Assembly (NCBI RefSeq): GCF_002929305.1
Contig: NZ_PJIO01000015.1
Span: 1 to 64,000, forward strand
Source of the DNA: Arthrobacter sp. GMC3
Lineage (GTDB): Bacteria; Actinomycetota; Actinomycetes; Actinomycetales; Micrococcaceae
DNA length: 64,000 bases
Reading direction: 5' to 3'
Shown here: positions 41,398 through 49,945 of the stretch, one piece after another
How positions within the stretch are numbered: position 1 is the first letter of the stretch
How the letters are laid out: each line of letters opens with the position of its first letter
The notes under the pieces: model-generated
The model's input: the letters and a program-made list of their open reading frames with translations, nothing else
The model's database searches: none
Told to the model about the DNA's origin: nothing
Program-made: the position numbers and the translations under genes

Positions 41398-43088
41398 GGG
41401 AAGCATTTCTTAGTTTCTGCCGAGGTGTTTCCACTCTTGCGCACCAACTTCACCGATACACACGACTCGCCATTGGAGTTGTTGGTGACAAAGACGTGGC
41501 CTTCGGTGATCGCCTTGAACTGGCCAGAATCCACCATGCTGATGGCCGCCCACAGGTACTTGTCGCCCTCTTCGGGTGCTGGATTGGTCCACGTCCAGAT
41601 GGCCCCGCCGTCGCTGGCTGTGCCCTGCAAATCGGTGACTGCCGGAACGTCGGCTCCGACCACCAACGCTGGTGGGGGCGTGGATGGCCCGGCAACATCA
41701 GGATCGGCCGGTTTAGGCGCTCCCCCGTTGACGAAGACCACAATTCCCACCACGACGGCGGCCGCCAGCAATGCGCCAGCGCCCAGTCCCAGCCACCGGC
41801 GTTTTTTGGACGTCGGAACGCGCAGTTCAGGCCCCGTAGCCGTGTTGAGCGGTGGGGCAAGGTCACTGCGGTGCACCGTGGAGGCCAGTACGGCCTCGGC
41901 CTCCGGGGGCGCCACAGCCCGTGGCATGGGGGTGGCCCACTGGGCGGGCTGGACCGGGGTGGAGACGCCGGGCAGTGTGGGTCCTGCTGCGGTGTCGGCG
42001 AATGCATCCGGCCCGGGCACGGCGGTTGGCCCCTGCCCGGGTAGTGTTGAGCCGTTTTGCGTCAGCCCCGAACCCGTGGCCCCTGCAGCCGGGGCCTGGC
42101 GGAAGATTGACGGGAAAGTGGGTGCCGACGGGTGCGAGTCGGGATCGATCGAGACCACGCTACGGACCCGGGTGGCCTCATAGTGGGTGTCCGGATCAAC
42201 TTCTTCGTGGACTCTTTCTTCCTGGACCTCGAACGGGGTCACCGAAAGGTTCAGGTCCGTCTGGACACGCATCAATGCCCGGGCGAAGGCCTTCGCCGAG
42301 CTGTAGCGGGAGGCTGGCGACTTTGACATGGCCGTGGCCAACACCAGTTCCAGTGCCTCGGGCACGTCGGGGCGGCCCAGCTTGGGCAGCGGGGAAGAGT
42401 TGATCCGTGAGATCAGCTCGCGCTGAGAGTTGTCCGCACCCGGGACAACGAACGGCGAATGCCCTGCCAATAGCGTGTAAAGGGTTGCGCCCAGTGCCCA
42501 AATATCGACCTTCACGCCGTCGGTTGACCCGGCGGTGAACGATTCTGGCGGCGACCACGGGATGGACATCCCGGCGTCGTCGTCCTGTGCGGCATCCATG
42601 GTGCCAGAGATGCCAAAGTCGGTCAGCGCGGGGCGGTTGTAATCGGTAACCAAAATGTTGGCGGGTTTGATATCTCGGTGAGCGATTCCGGCCCGGTGGG
42701 CGGTTTCCACGGCCGAGGCCACCTGGATGCCCACGCTCAGCGTCTCGTCAACGCTAAACCGGGCGCGCCGGTATCGCACGTCCAGGCTGGGTCGAGAGCA
42801 GTACTCCATGGCCAGGTAGGAGTGCCCGGCGTCGGTCACCTCTGCCTGGTAGATGGTGACGATGTACGGGTGCGTTGAGAGCTGGGCCATCAGGTTCGCC
42901 TCAGACTCAAAACGGCGGCGGGCCCCGTCGGTCTTCAGGTCGGCCAGCAGCACCTTGACCGCCACTTTCCGGCGCGGCCGGTCCTGGTCGTAGAGGTAAA
43001 CGTCGGAGAACCCCCCGGAGCCCAGCACCGAGATAAACGTGTAGCCGGGGATCTCCGGAGGGGCTACGGGAAGGCGTTTGCTGCTCAC
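41394..43088 (-). CDS. Membrane Ser/Thr protein kinase (PknB/Pkb2-like)
   Basis: 564 residues. The cytoplasmic kinase domain (about 14-275) has the Gly loop (VLGSGGFSDVYLY), the ATP-Lys in VAVKVLL, the catalytic loop HRDIKPANILV, DFG and the WSPPES segment in place of APE. A linker rich in Pro/Ala/Ser and Thr (about 290-420) is followed by one TM segment (about 428-450) and about 110 extracellular residues (ending KKCFP) with two Cys, without PASTA repeats. It is the likely writer for the FHA readers in this operon, opposed by the PP2C gene two genes upstream. Starts overlap by 4 bp on both sides. It corresponds to pkb2 of the bifidobacterial PFNA cluster. Confidence 0.92.
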   Translation of the reverse strand: MSSKRLPVAPPEIPGYTFISVLGSGGFSDVYLYDQDRPRRKVAVKVLLADLKTDGARRRFESEANLMAQLSTHPYIVTIYQAEVTDAGHSYLAMEYCSRPSLDVRYRRARFSVDETLSVGIQVASAVETAHRAGIAHRDIKPANILVTDYNRPALTDFGISGTMDAAQDDDAGMSIPWSPPESFTAGSTDGVKVDIWALGATLYTLLAGHSPFVVPGADNSQRELISRINSSPLPKLGRPDVPEALELVLATAMSKSPASRYSSAKAFARALMRVQTDLNLSVTPFEVQEERVHEEVDPDTHYEATRVRSVVSIDPDSHPSAPTFPSIFRQAPAAGATGSGLTQNGSTLPGQGPTAVPGPDAFADTAAGPTLPGVSTPVQPAQWATPMPRAVAPPEAEAVLASTVHRSDLAPPLNTATGPELRVPTSKKRRWLGLGAGALLAAAVVVGIVVFVNGGAPKPADPDVAGPSTPPPALVVGADVPAVTDLQGTASDGGAIWTWTNPAPEEGDKYLWAAISMVDSGQFKAITEGHVFVTNNSNGESCVSVKLVRKSGNTSAETKKCFP

Positions 43089-45010
43089 GGAAGCCCTTCA
43101 AAGAGCAAGGAGACGCCGTCGCCGAGTTCAGCGATGTCACCGTTGAGCAAAATGGCCTCCTCGCCTTGGCCCAAGCGGCGGGGGGCCTGGCCCTCACGGA
43201 TCAAGACCGTTCCGTTGGTGGCCTTCAAATCGACCAGCAGCACATCCCAGCCGTCCAGGCGGACCTCCACGTGGGAGCGGGAAATGTCGCCGCTGGCGCT
43301 CTGTACCTGGACCAGACGGGGCATGACGCCGCCCAGCACGCGGGACACTGAGGGCTGGCGGCCAATAATGAGGGAATGGTCCAGGCCCAGGACTTCACCG
43401 GTTGAGACATGCATGCGGCCCAGCCGGGGGCGGCTCATTTCGCGCGGTTCCGAGTTGATTGCGGCGCCGCATTCCGAACACAGCGAATGGCTCGGCGGGT
43501 TGGCATGGCCTTGCGGGCACAGACGTGCCAAAACCATGGGTCCGGTGGAGGGCCGGTCATCTTGTTCTGACGCCGCTTCGGGGGTCTGCGGCAAGTCGCT
43601 GCGCAGGATCGTCTGTCCGTCATGGTCGGGGTCGCCGTCGTCCGTCACGGCGCTGGGAGTCTCATGACTGGCAGGCGTGTCGTGGTTTCCCCAGGGCACC
43701 GAGTCAATGAGGAGGCCCGACGGCGGCTGCCACGGTTGCTCTTCGCTGGCCCCGGGTTCGCTTGGCTCGAGAGCATCTTCGTCGGCAGGCTTTGGCGCAT
43801 AGCTTCCTACCGCGGGGGGCATGGCCGGCGGCGGCGGGACCAGGCCGGCGTCGTCCTTGGGGAGTTCGTGGCCGTCGTCGTCGAATCGGACGGCCGCGTC
43901 TTCGACGGAACGCAGCTCGGTGGCCCCAAAGAGATGGTCGTAGTCGGTGGTGAATCCGTCGAGGTCGGGCTCGCGGGCCCCGGCGGGAGCGGAATCGTCG
44001 AGGCTGTCGCCGGGTTCGGCCGCGTCGGGCTCGGCGTACGAGAAATCGCCAAGGTCGGTGTCAAAGTCCGTGCCATCTTCGACGTCGTCTCCGCCATTGG
44101 TTCCGCCGTCAACCTCTGGCAGCTCCGCGTCGGCCGGATCGTAGCCGGCAAAGGGGGCAGCTTCGGCGTCCGGTGCCCTGTAGGCAGGCTCGTCGTCCTG
44201 GCCATGGTCCGGGAAAATCGTGCGGTCAAGATCCGATTCGCCCTCGGGCACGTTGCTGGTCTCGATTGCCGGCTGACTTCCGGTGGGCTCGGCCAACTGG
44301 GCGGTCCACTCGGCATCGGCGGCCAGAGCGAAGCCCGCATAGGCGTCGTCGTCGGCCGTGTCCACATCATGGTGAGCTTCGCCCTCAGCGTCTACCGCTG
44401 CCGGGGCGTCGTAGATCGAGTCCAGGTCCAGCGGCTCATCCACGGAGGCCCCGTGCACTGCCTCGAAGGTCAGGGGCCCTGCTGGATCAGCCTCGGCGCG
44501 GTCTTGGGCGGCGGGAGGTGCCAGGGGCAACGCTGGCACGGCCCGTGAAGCTGGAGCACTTTCACGAGTCAATTCACGCAGGCGCACCACGGCCTCCCCC
44601 AAAGGAAGGGCCTCAGGCAGTGCGTCCTGGCTTGCCGTCCCGGCGTCCTGAAGGCTCAGCTCCCAGAAGTCTGGCAAGACAAGCGAGCGCTCACTCCAGG
44701 TTGTTACATCGCGCCCGGACACCAAATCCTCGATGTCCGCCGTACTGGCAACAAGGGAAATTTCGCCACGCAAAATCACGTGCAGGCGGTCCGATTGAAC
44801 CAGGATGGCAAACTGCGGCATGGCTGTCAGGTCCGTACCGAACCTCCCGGTCACAGCGTTGAGCACACCGTGGATTGTCGGGGTCTGGGCACCAAGGTAG
44901 TCCCAGAGCGCGGTGACTGTTGCCGGATCCGTGGCAGCTTCCAGCACGATGACCGAGCCCGAACGGGCAATGCAAAGCCAGGAACCGGTGCGGTACGTTG
45001 TGCTATTCAT
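43085..45010 (-). CDS. Acidic FHA-domain protein with zinc-ribbon-like motif
   Basis: 641 residues from the ATG at 45010 (8-bp overlap with the phosphatase gene). The N-terminal ~130 residues form a domain I do not recognise. A long acidic, Asp/Glu/Ala-rich stretch (about 180-490) should be disordered. Then a short four-Cys/His motif (CPQGHANPPSHSLCSECG) precedes a C-terminal FHA domain (about 540-640: SLIIGRQPSV, GDISRSHVEVRLDGW, LKATNGTVLI). FHA domains bind phosphothreonine. The Thr residues in the acidic part may be kinase targets. It is encoded between the phosphatase and the kinase, which suggests a direct substrate or scaffold; it is comparable to the fha gene of PFNA clusters. Confidence 0.75.
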   Translation of the reverse strand: MNSTTYRTGSWLCIARSGSVIVLEAATDPATVTALWDYLGAQTPTIHGVLNAVTGRFGTDLTAMPQFAILVQSDRLHVILRGEISLVASTADIEDLVSGRDVTTWSERSLVLPDFWELSLQDAGTASQDALPEALPLGEAVVRLRELTRESAPASRAVPALPLAPPAAQDRAEADPAGPLTFEAVHGASVDEPLDLDSIYDAPAAVDAEGEAHHDVDTADDDAYAGFALAADAEWTAQLAEPTGSQPAIETSNVPEGESDLDRTIFPDHGQDDEPAYRAPDAEAAPFAGYDPADAELPEVDGGTNGGDDVEDGTDFDTDLGDFSYAEPDAAEPGDSLDDSAPAGAREPDLDGFTTDYDHLFGATELRSVEDAAVRFDDDGHELPKDDAGLVPPPPAMPPAVGSYAPKPADEDALEPSEPGASEEQPWQPPSGLLIDSVPWGNHDTPASHETPSAVTDDGDPDHDGQTILRSDLPQTPEAASEQDDRPSTGPMVLARLCPQGHANPPSHSLCSECGAAINSEPREMSRPRLGRMHVSTGEVLGLDHSLIIGRQPSVSRVLGGVMPRLVQVQSASGDISRSHVEVRLDGWDVLLVDLKATNGTVLIREGQAPRRLGQGEEAILLNGDIAELGDGVSLLFEGLP

Positions 45011-46079
45011 GGTTTTCTTCCCCCAGTTTCCCCTCGCGGGGAGATGCCTGCCCGGCAGCATTGTCGCTGCCCGGTTCCACGGATTCTTTGGTGGCCGGAG
45101 CCGTAAGTTCTTGCGGAACGCCCGTCACCAGGAACACCGGCGGTGTTTGTGCCGCCCCGGATACGGATCCAGCCGGTTCCGCCGGCTCCGCCTCAAGGCG
45201 CGGAAGTGTGTCCTCGGCTGCGGAGCCATGGCTCCCCCGAGTTGTCTCGCTGGGACTGCCCGCGACATTGCTGGCGTCGACGATCACCACGGTGACGTTG
45301 TCGCGACCGCCGGAGCGCAGTGCCGATTGGATGAGAGCATCAACGGCATCCTGGGGGTGGCGCAGGGTGCTCAGTGCCCGGTGGATATGATCGTCGCTGA
45401 CCTCGCCGGTGAGGCCGTCGGAGCAGACCATGATTCTGTCGCCTTCTTCGACGGGGATAAGCCAGAAGTCCGCTTCGGTGTCGCTGCCTGTTCCAAGCGC
45501 GCGTGTCACCACGTGGCGCCGTGGGTGGACCAGTGCTTCAGCGGCGGTGATGAATCCGGCGTCGACAAGTTCCTGGACCTCGGAGTGGTCAACACTGACC
45601 TGGCCGAAACTGACCTGGCCGAAACTGCCCTGGCTCAGGAGGTAGGTGCGCGAGTCGCCCACATTGAACACCAGCCAGTAGGGGACGCCGCGTTCCTCCA
45701 CGAGAACCACACCGGAGACGGTGGTGCCGGCGCGCGCGTTGGAAACGTCCCGAATCCGTTGGTCAGCCTGGCGCAGAGCCTGCTGCAGGTCCACCGCGGT
45801 GGCAGAACGTGAACCTGCGGCGAGCACGGATTGCCTGCCGAGCACGCTGATGCACTCCCGGCTGGCCACCTCCCCCGCCTCGTGGCCACCCATACCGTCG
45901 GCCACGGCAAAGATCGGATCGGTGGCAATGAACGAATCCTCGTTGAGCTCGCGCCGGAGCCCACGGTCCGTGCCAAAACCAACACTCAGGCGCAGTCCCG
46001 AGACGGCCGGTGCGCGCTCACCGGCGTCGACGGCGGATGGGTGCATCGGCGCCCCGCCCTCCCCTGCTCCAAGACTCAC
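45003..46079 (-). CDS. PP2C-family Ser/Thr phosphatase (PrpC/PstP-like)
   Basis: 358 residues from the GTG at 46079, overlapping the RDD-FHA stop by 4 bp (GTGA). PPM motifs with metal-binding Asp are complete: RRELNEDSF, FAVADGMGGHEAGEVAS, GDSRTYLL, MVCSDGLTGEV and GRDNVTVVIVDA. It should dephosphorylate the targets of the kinase encoded two genes downstream. There is no TM segment; the C-terminal 100 residues are a low-complexity tail. A 15-bp in-frame tandem duplication (45595-45624) gives SFGQVSFGQVSVDHSEVQELVDAGFI where family members have one copy. This gene corresponds to prpC in PFNA clusters. Confidence 0.92.
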   Translation of the reverse strand: MSLGAGEGGAPMHPSAVDAGERAPAVSGLRLSVGFGTDRGLRRELNEDSFIATDPIFAVADGMGGHEAGEVASRECISVLGRQSVLAAGSRSATAVDLQQALRQADQRIRDVSNARAGTTVSGVVLVEERGVPYWLVFNVGDSRTYLLSQGSFGQVSFGQVSVDHSEVQELVDAGFITAAEALVHPRRHVVTRALGTGSDTEADFWLIPVEEGDRIMVCSDGLTGEVSDDHIHRALSTLRHPQDAVDALIQSALRSGGRDNVTVVIVDASNVAGSPSETTRGSHGSAAEDTLPRLEAEPAEPAGSVSGAAQTPPVFLVTGVPQELTAPATKESVEPGSDNAAGQASPREGKLGEENHE

Positions 46080-47458
46080 GCGCGACCCACCAAAAAGGAC
46101 CTGTCACCAAAGTGCACCGTGGCACCAATTTCGGCCAGCTGCGGCACCCCGCCAGGCAGCGGCGATTTATGGCCCGCCGCGCTAGTAATGGCACTGCCGT
46201 TGGTGGAATTGCGGTCCGTCACCCAAAGTCCCTCGGGAGCCACCTGCAAGCGCAGATGGGTTTTGGAAACGGAGCGGCTGGAATCCTGGACGGATACAAG
46301 GCGTTCAATCATCTCCCCATCGTATCCGGCGGGATTGCGACCCACGAGCGCCACCGTCGCCAGGGTTTCGGTGCGCCCGTCGTCGAAGGTCAAACGCAGC
46401 CCCGGTCCGGCGATCTCCGAACGCGCCCGGGTCTGGCCGGGATCATCCTGCGGTGTGGACAGCGGGATGGTGGTGATGGGGTCCACCGTGGAGGTTTGTT
46501 GCAGGGGTGGGGCAAAGCGATTTGCCGGTGGGGCGAACGACTGCACCGGCTGAACGGACTGGACCGGCTGGACGGGCTGGACGGGCGGCGCGAACTGTTG
46601 CGGTGGTGCGGGCGGCCCATCGTAGGGCGCACTCACAGGTGCGGCTCCTGGCAGGGGTGAGTTGACCTGGGAGATGGCGGGCATGGGCGCAGGTGCAAAG
46701 GATTCGCGGCCGGCAATGCCGCCGGTCTCCAGTGGGTTCCGGCCTGCATTGACGTTGAAGACCAGGGTATTAGCCACCTTGTCGTGCCAACCCTGCCTTT
46801 TTCCGTTGGCGTCCCAAGCGTTGGAGATGATGATCAGAAGGGTGCCCAAATAAGGGACGATGGAGCCCAGGCCAATGATCAGCGTGCGCAGGAAGATGGC
46901 CAACAGCCCGGCTGGCCCGCCCTCCATGTTGGTAGTGCGCAGTCCCAGCATGAGGTTGCCAGGGGTCTTCCCTGCCCGGGCCTCCCAGATCCACAGCCAT
47001 ACCCGGTAGCCAAGTGAGAGCAGCACGGCGATGCCCGTGAGTATCAGGAGCCAGCTGAAATCGGGGGTCGAGTTGCCGCCACCGGTCGTCCCGCTCATGA
47101 CGATCAGGCCCACGATAACTGCCACACCAATGAGGATGGAGGGCAACACATTGTCAATGAGCCAGGCCACCAGACGCCTGCCGGCACCGCCTTGGACCAG
47201 TGCGGTCCCGGCGAGCAGTCGTGGATCGGTGCCCACAAATTGTGGTTGCACCAGGGGCGCCGGCGCTGTGATGCCAACCTCAATGATGCCGGGCAGGCTG
47301 GCCTGCGGAGGGGTTCCGGGCGCGCCCAACGGCACGGTACCGGGGGCCGGCGCGGCCGACCGGTTGGGCACAGCGGCCCCGCACAGCGTGCAAAACGCCG
47401 AGCCGGGAGCCAGTACGGCCCCACAATTACGGCAGGGATCCTCCACGTTTCGCGCCAT
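46076..47458 (-). CDS. RDD-family membrane protein with zinc ribbon and FHA domain
   Basis: 460 residues. An N-terminal four-Cys zinc ribbon (CRNCGAVLAPGSAFCTLCG, residues 9-27) precedes an RDD membrane domain with about four TM segments (about 90-230; RRLVAWLIDNVLPS and ARAGKTPGNLMLGLR are the family marks). A Pro/Gln/Val-rich linker with VQPVQ repeats (about 270-330) leads to a C-terminal FHA domain (about 360-455: VALVGRNPAGYD, SVSKTHLRLQV, RNSTNGSAI). It probably anchors a phospho-dependent complex at the membrane. The start ATG directly abuts the stop of the TgpA-like gene (0 bp). Confidence 0.85.
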   Translation of the reverse strand: MARNVEDPCRNCGAVLAPGSAFCTLCGAAVPNRSAAPAPGTVPLGAPGTPPQASLPGIIEVGITAPAPLVQPQFVGTDPRLLAGTALVQGGAGRRLVAWLIDNVLPSILIGVAVIVGLIVMSGTTGGGNSTPDFSWLLILTGIAVLLSLGYRVWLWIWEARAGKTPGNLMLGLRTTNMEGGPAGLLAIFLRTLIIGLGSIVPYLGTLLIIISNAWDANGKRQGWHDKVANTLVFNVNAGRNPLETGGIAGRESFAPAPMPAISQVNSPLPGAAPVSAPYDGPPAPPQQFAPPVQPVQPVQSVQPVQSFAPPANRFAPPLQQTSTVDPITTIPLSTPQDDPGQTRARSEIAGPGLRLTFDDGRTETLATVALVGRNPAGYDGEMIERLVSVQDSSRSVSKTHLRLQVAPEGLWVTDRNSTNGSAITSAAGHKSPLPGGVPQLAEIGATVHFGDRSFLVGRA

Positions 47459-49945
47459 TTACTCTTTACCCCTTTGGAACTTCTTGATGATCTGGACCAA
47501 CCGTGAGGCGTCAGCAGTGCCACCCTGGCCGTTTGTGGGCTCGGCGGCGCCGCGGGATCGGGCAAGCGCTGCGCGCTGCGCCCGTGCCTTGGCATCGACA
47601 AGCAGCGACCGCGGCGAGAACTTTGCCCGCTGCCGCTTCCAGAATCCTACAGACCCGCTCATGTCCGCGAGCGAATGATCCACTTGTTGCCAGTACGTGG
47701 CGACGTCTTCTTCACTTGGCTGGCCCGGCCCAAAGATGGCGGCGTCGGCCCGTTCGGCAAGTACCGCCGTCGTCCCCTGGCTTGCAGGGAACGCCTCAAA
47801 GAGTGCGGAGGCGGTTTCCCGACGTGTGCCGTTGCGCTCCAGCCCGGCACCCATGTCGGTGGCCAGGCTCATCACCTCCGACCAGCCGCCGCTGACACGA
47901 TCCGTGGGCAGGCCCTGGGTAAACCGGCCTTTGCGCCGCCTGGATTTGAGCAGCACAATCAGCAGCAGAGGCCCGGCGATGAGGACTATCGGGATCGCTG
48001 CGACACCCAGAATCATCAAGATGGCGCCGAAGATGCCGGCCTGATTGTTCTTTTTCCCGTCGGTGTCCAGGGCGTCGGGGGCGCTGTCCGGGGGAAGGTC
48101 CGCGGCTTCCTGCGGCGGGGGCGGCGGCTGCAAAACCTGCGGCTTGGGCTTGGAAGCGTTTTGGGGCTCCGGCGGGTTGGGGATGTGGTCCTTGTCCGGA
48201 GTCGGGTTGAACGGCACCCAGCCTTGTCCGGCAAAGTTCACCTCCACCCAGGCGTGGACGTCGCTGCCCTTGAACTTCACCGTTTCCGCGCCATTGCCCG
48301 GATCCTTTTCATCAAGGTAGAAACCCATCACGACGCGTGCCGGGATTCCCAGCTGGCGGGCCATCAGGACCATGGCCGTGGCGTACTGTTCGTCGTCGCC
48401 CACCATTTCCTTACCGGAGAGCAACTTGGTGATGCGGGCGGCGCTGTGACCGGAATTGCTGGGTGTCTGCCCTTCCAGACCGTTACTGAATTTGCCTTCG
48501 CGCTGCAGAGCGCCTTCCAGTGCCTGCACCTTCTTCAGCGGGGTGTCGGCCTCGCCCACAATGTCGTTGGCCTTGGTGGCCACAACGGCCGGTACGTTTT
48601 CCAGCTTGGGCAGGCGCACGGAACCAAAGTCGGAGCCAGCCAGCTTGTTCGGGTCAACTGTGGGAAGCTGCACGTCCATGGTGTACGAATCATTCTTGAG
48701 CACACCGGAGAGGTTCAGTGCGCTGCCCGAATCCTTATTCAGATACAGCGTGGGCGTGGGGCCGCTGGCGCTTTGGTAGCCAAGGCTTTGCGCCACCGCC
48801 ATGGTGGGAATCCATACGCCCGTATAGCCGTCAATGACCACGCCGACGTCGGTTCCCTTGCTTCCGCCGGACTGGTTCAGTGTCTTGGGGTCGCCGATGG
48901 GGGCAAAGGATGCCGAGCTATTGGGGTCAACGTTGAAGACGACGCCGTCGTAGTTATCCAGGGCCGCAATGCGGACGCGGCCGTTCTTGGGCAGCCCTTT
49001 GACGTCGAAGAGGACCGTGTCTTTTTGGTTTTTGACGTAGTCACGGAACTTGGTCAGCGGAGACGGCAGATCGTGCAGGTCAGGCGGTGGGATGACGGTG
49101 TCACGCAGAACTTCACGGCTGGAACTGGTGGTCAACGCCGGGGCGGCGACCGCTGTCACGGCCCCAGCCACCAGAAGCACGCCGGCCGCCATGCCGATCC
49201 TGCGCAGGGTCGCTGCCCTGGCACCGGCGGCGTCCTGCACCGGCCGGTTTGCGGAGATGGCGCCTGCGGATTCGCGGCGCTGCATTTCATGCCGGTACGC
49301 CAACCATGCGATGGCGCCCACCGCCAGCAGGGAGCCGCGCAGCACGGGCAGGAACACTTCGGCGGTGCCGAAGAGGATTCCGGTGATGAACAGGGCGAAC
49401 ACCGGGAGCATGGTCCAGTAGGCGCGGCGCAGGCGCCAGACCAGGGTGCCGGCAACCACGGCGGCCACAAAGGCCGACAGATAGGGCACCACCATGACTT
49501 CAACACCCGTGCCCACAGGCGGGGCCAGGGTCAGCAGTTGCTTCCAGGAGAGCATGATGCCCAGCAACAGCCCGCGCAGCGAGTCAAGAGTGGGGATGAA
49601 GCCCGCTATCGCTTCCCCGGAGGCGGCAAGTGCGCTGCCAAAGAGCATGTACACGGCGAAGGCATGGCCCACCATGGTGACCAGGCCAAGGCGCCAGTGC
49701 GCTCCTGCCGCGGCGACACCCAGGCCGATGACGATGGCGCCGAACCCGGCTACCAGGTAGCGGTAGTCGTGCCCAAAGGTGGGGCCGAACCCCAGGACAC
49801 CGATGCCCAAAAGAACGGCCAGGACGCCGGCATCCACGGCGAAGTGCCACGGCTTGCGGCCACCGGCAAACGCCGAGGGCTTGCGTGTTTCCAGGGTGCG
49901 TTGCTGTTTAGCTTGCGGCGTGGCCGCGTCTCTGCGGGCGCTCAC
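47459..49945 (-). CDS. TgpA-like membrane protein with transglutaminase-fold domain lacking the catalytic Cys
   Basis: 828 residues from the GTG at 49945 (4-bp overlap with the DUF58 gene). About seven N-terminal TM segments (about 35-255), an extracytoplasmic region with a transglutaminase-core domain (about 470-600), one more TM segment (about 655-680) and a cytoplasmic tail (about 690-828). In the core, the usual G-x-C-x-x-F/Y-A motif reads GDDEQYA, with Asp518 (codon 48392-48394) where Cys is expected. The downstream His564 (DVHAWVEV) and Asp584 (NPTPDKDH) remain. It therefore probably is a non-catalytic, peptidoglycan- or protein-binding relative. It corresponds to the transglutaminase gene of the PFNA cluster. 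Confidence 0.88.
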   Translation of the reverse strand: MSARRDAATPQAKQQRTLETRKPSAFAGGRKPWHFAVDAGVLAVLLGIGVLGFGPTFGHDYRYLVAGFGAIVIGLGVAAAGAHWRLGLVTMVGHAFAVYMLFGSALAASGEAIAGFIPTLDSLRGLLLGIMLSWKQLLTLAPPVGTGVEVMVVPYLSAFVAAVVAGTLVWRLRRAYWTMLPVFALFITGILFGTAEVFLPVLRGSLLAVGAIAWLAYRHEMQRRESAGAISANRPVQDAAGARAATLRRIGMAAGVLLVAGAVTAVAAPALTTSSSREVLRDTVIPPPDLHDLPSPLTKFRDYVKNQKDTVLFDVKGLPKNGRVRIAALDNYDGVVFNVDPNSSASFAPIGDPKTLNQSGGSKGTDVGVVIDGYTGVWIPTMAVAQSLGYQSASGPTPTLYLNKDSGSALNLSGVLKNDSYTMDVQLPTVDPNKLAGSDFGSVRLPKLENVPAVVATKANDIVGEADTPLKKVQALEGALQREGKFSNGLEGQTPSNSGHSAARITKLLSGKEMVGDDEQYATAMVLMARQLGIPARVVMGFYLDEKDPGNGAETVKFKGSDVHAWVEVNFAGQGWVPFNPTPDKDHIPNPPEPQNASKPKPQVLQPPPPPQEAADLPPDSAPDALDTDGKKNNQAGIFGAILMILGVAAIPIVLIAGPLLLIVLLKSRRRKGRFTQGLPTDRVSGGWSEVMSLATDMGAGLERNGTRRETASALFEAFPASQGTTAVLAERADAAIFGPGQPSEEDVATYWQQVDHSLADMSGSVGFWKRQRAKFSPRSLLVDAKARAQRAALARSRGAAEPTNGQGGTADASRLVQIIKKFQRGKE

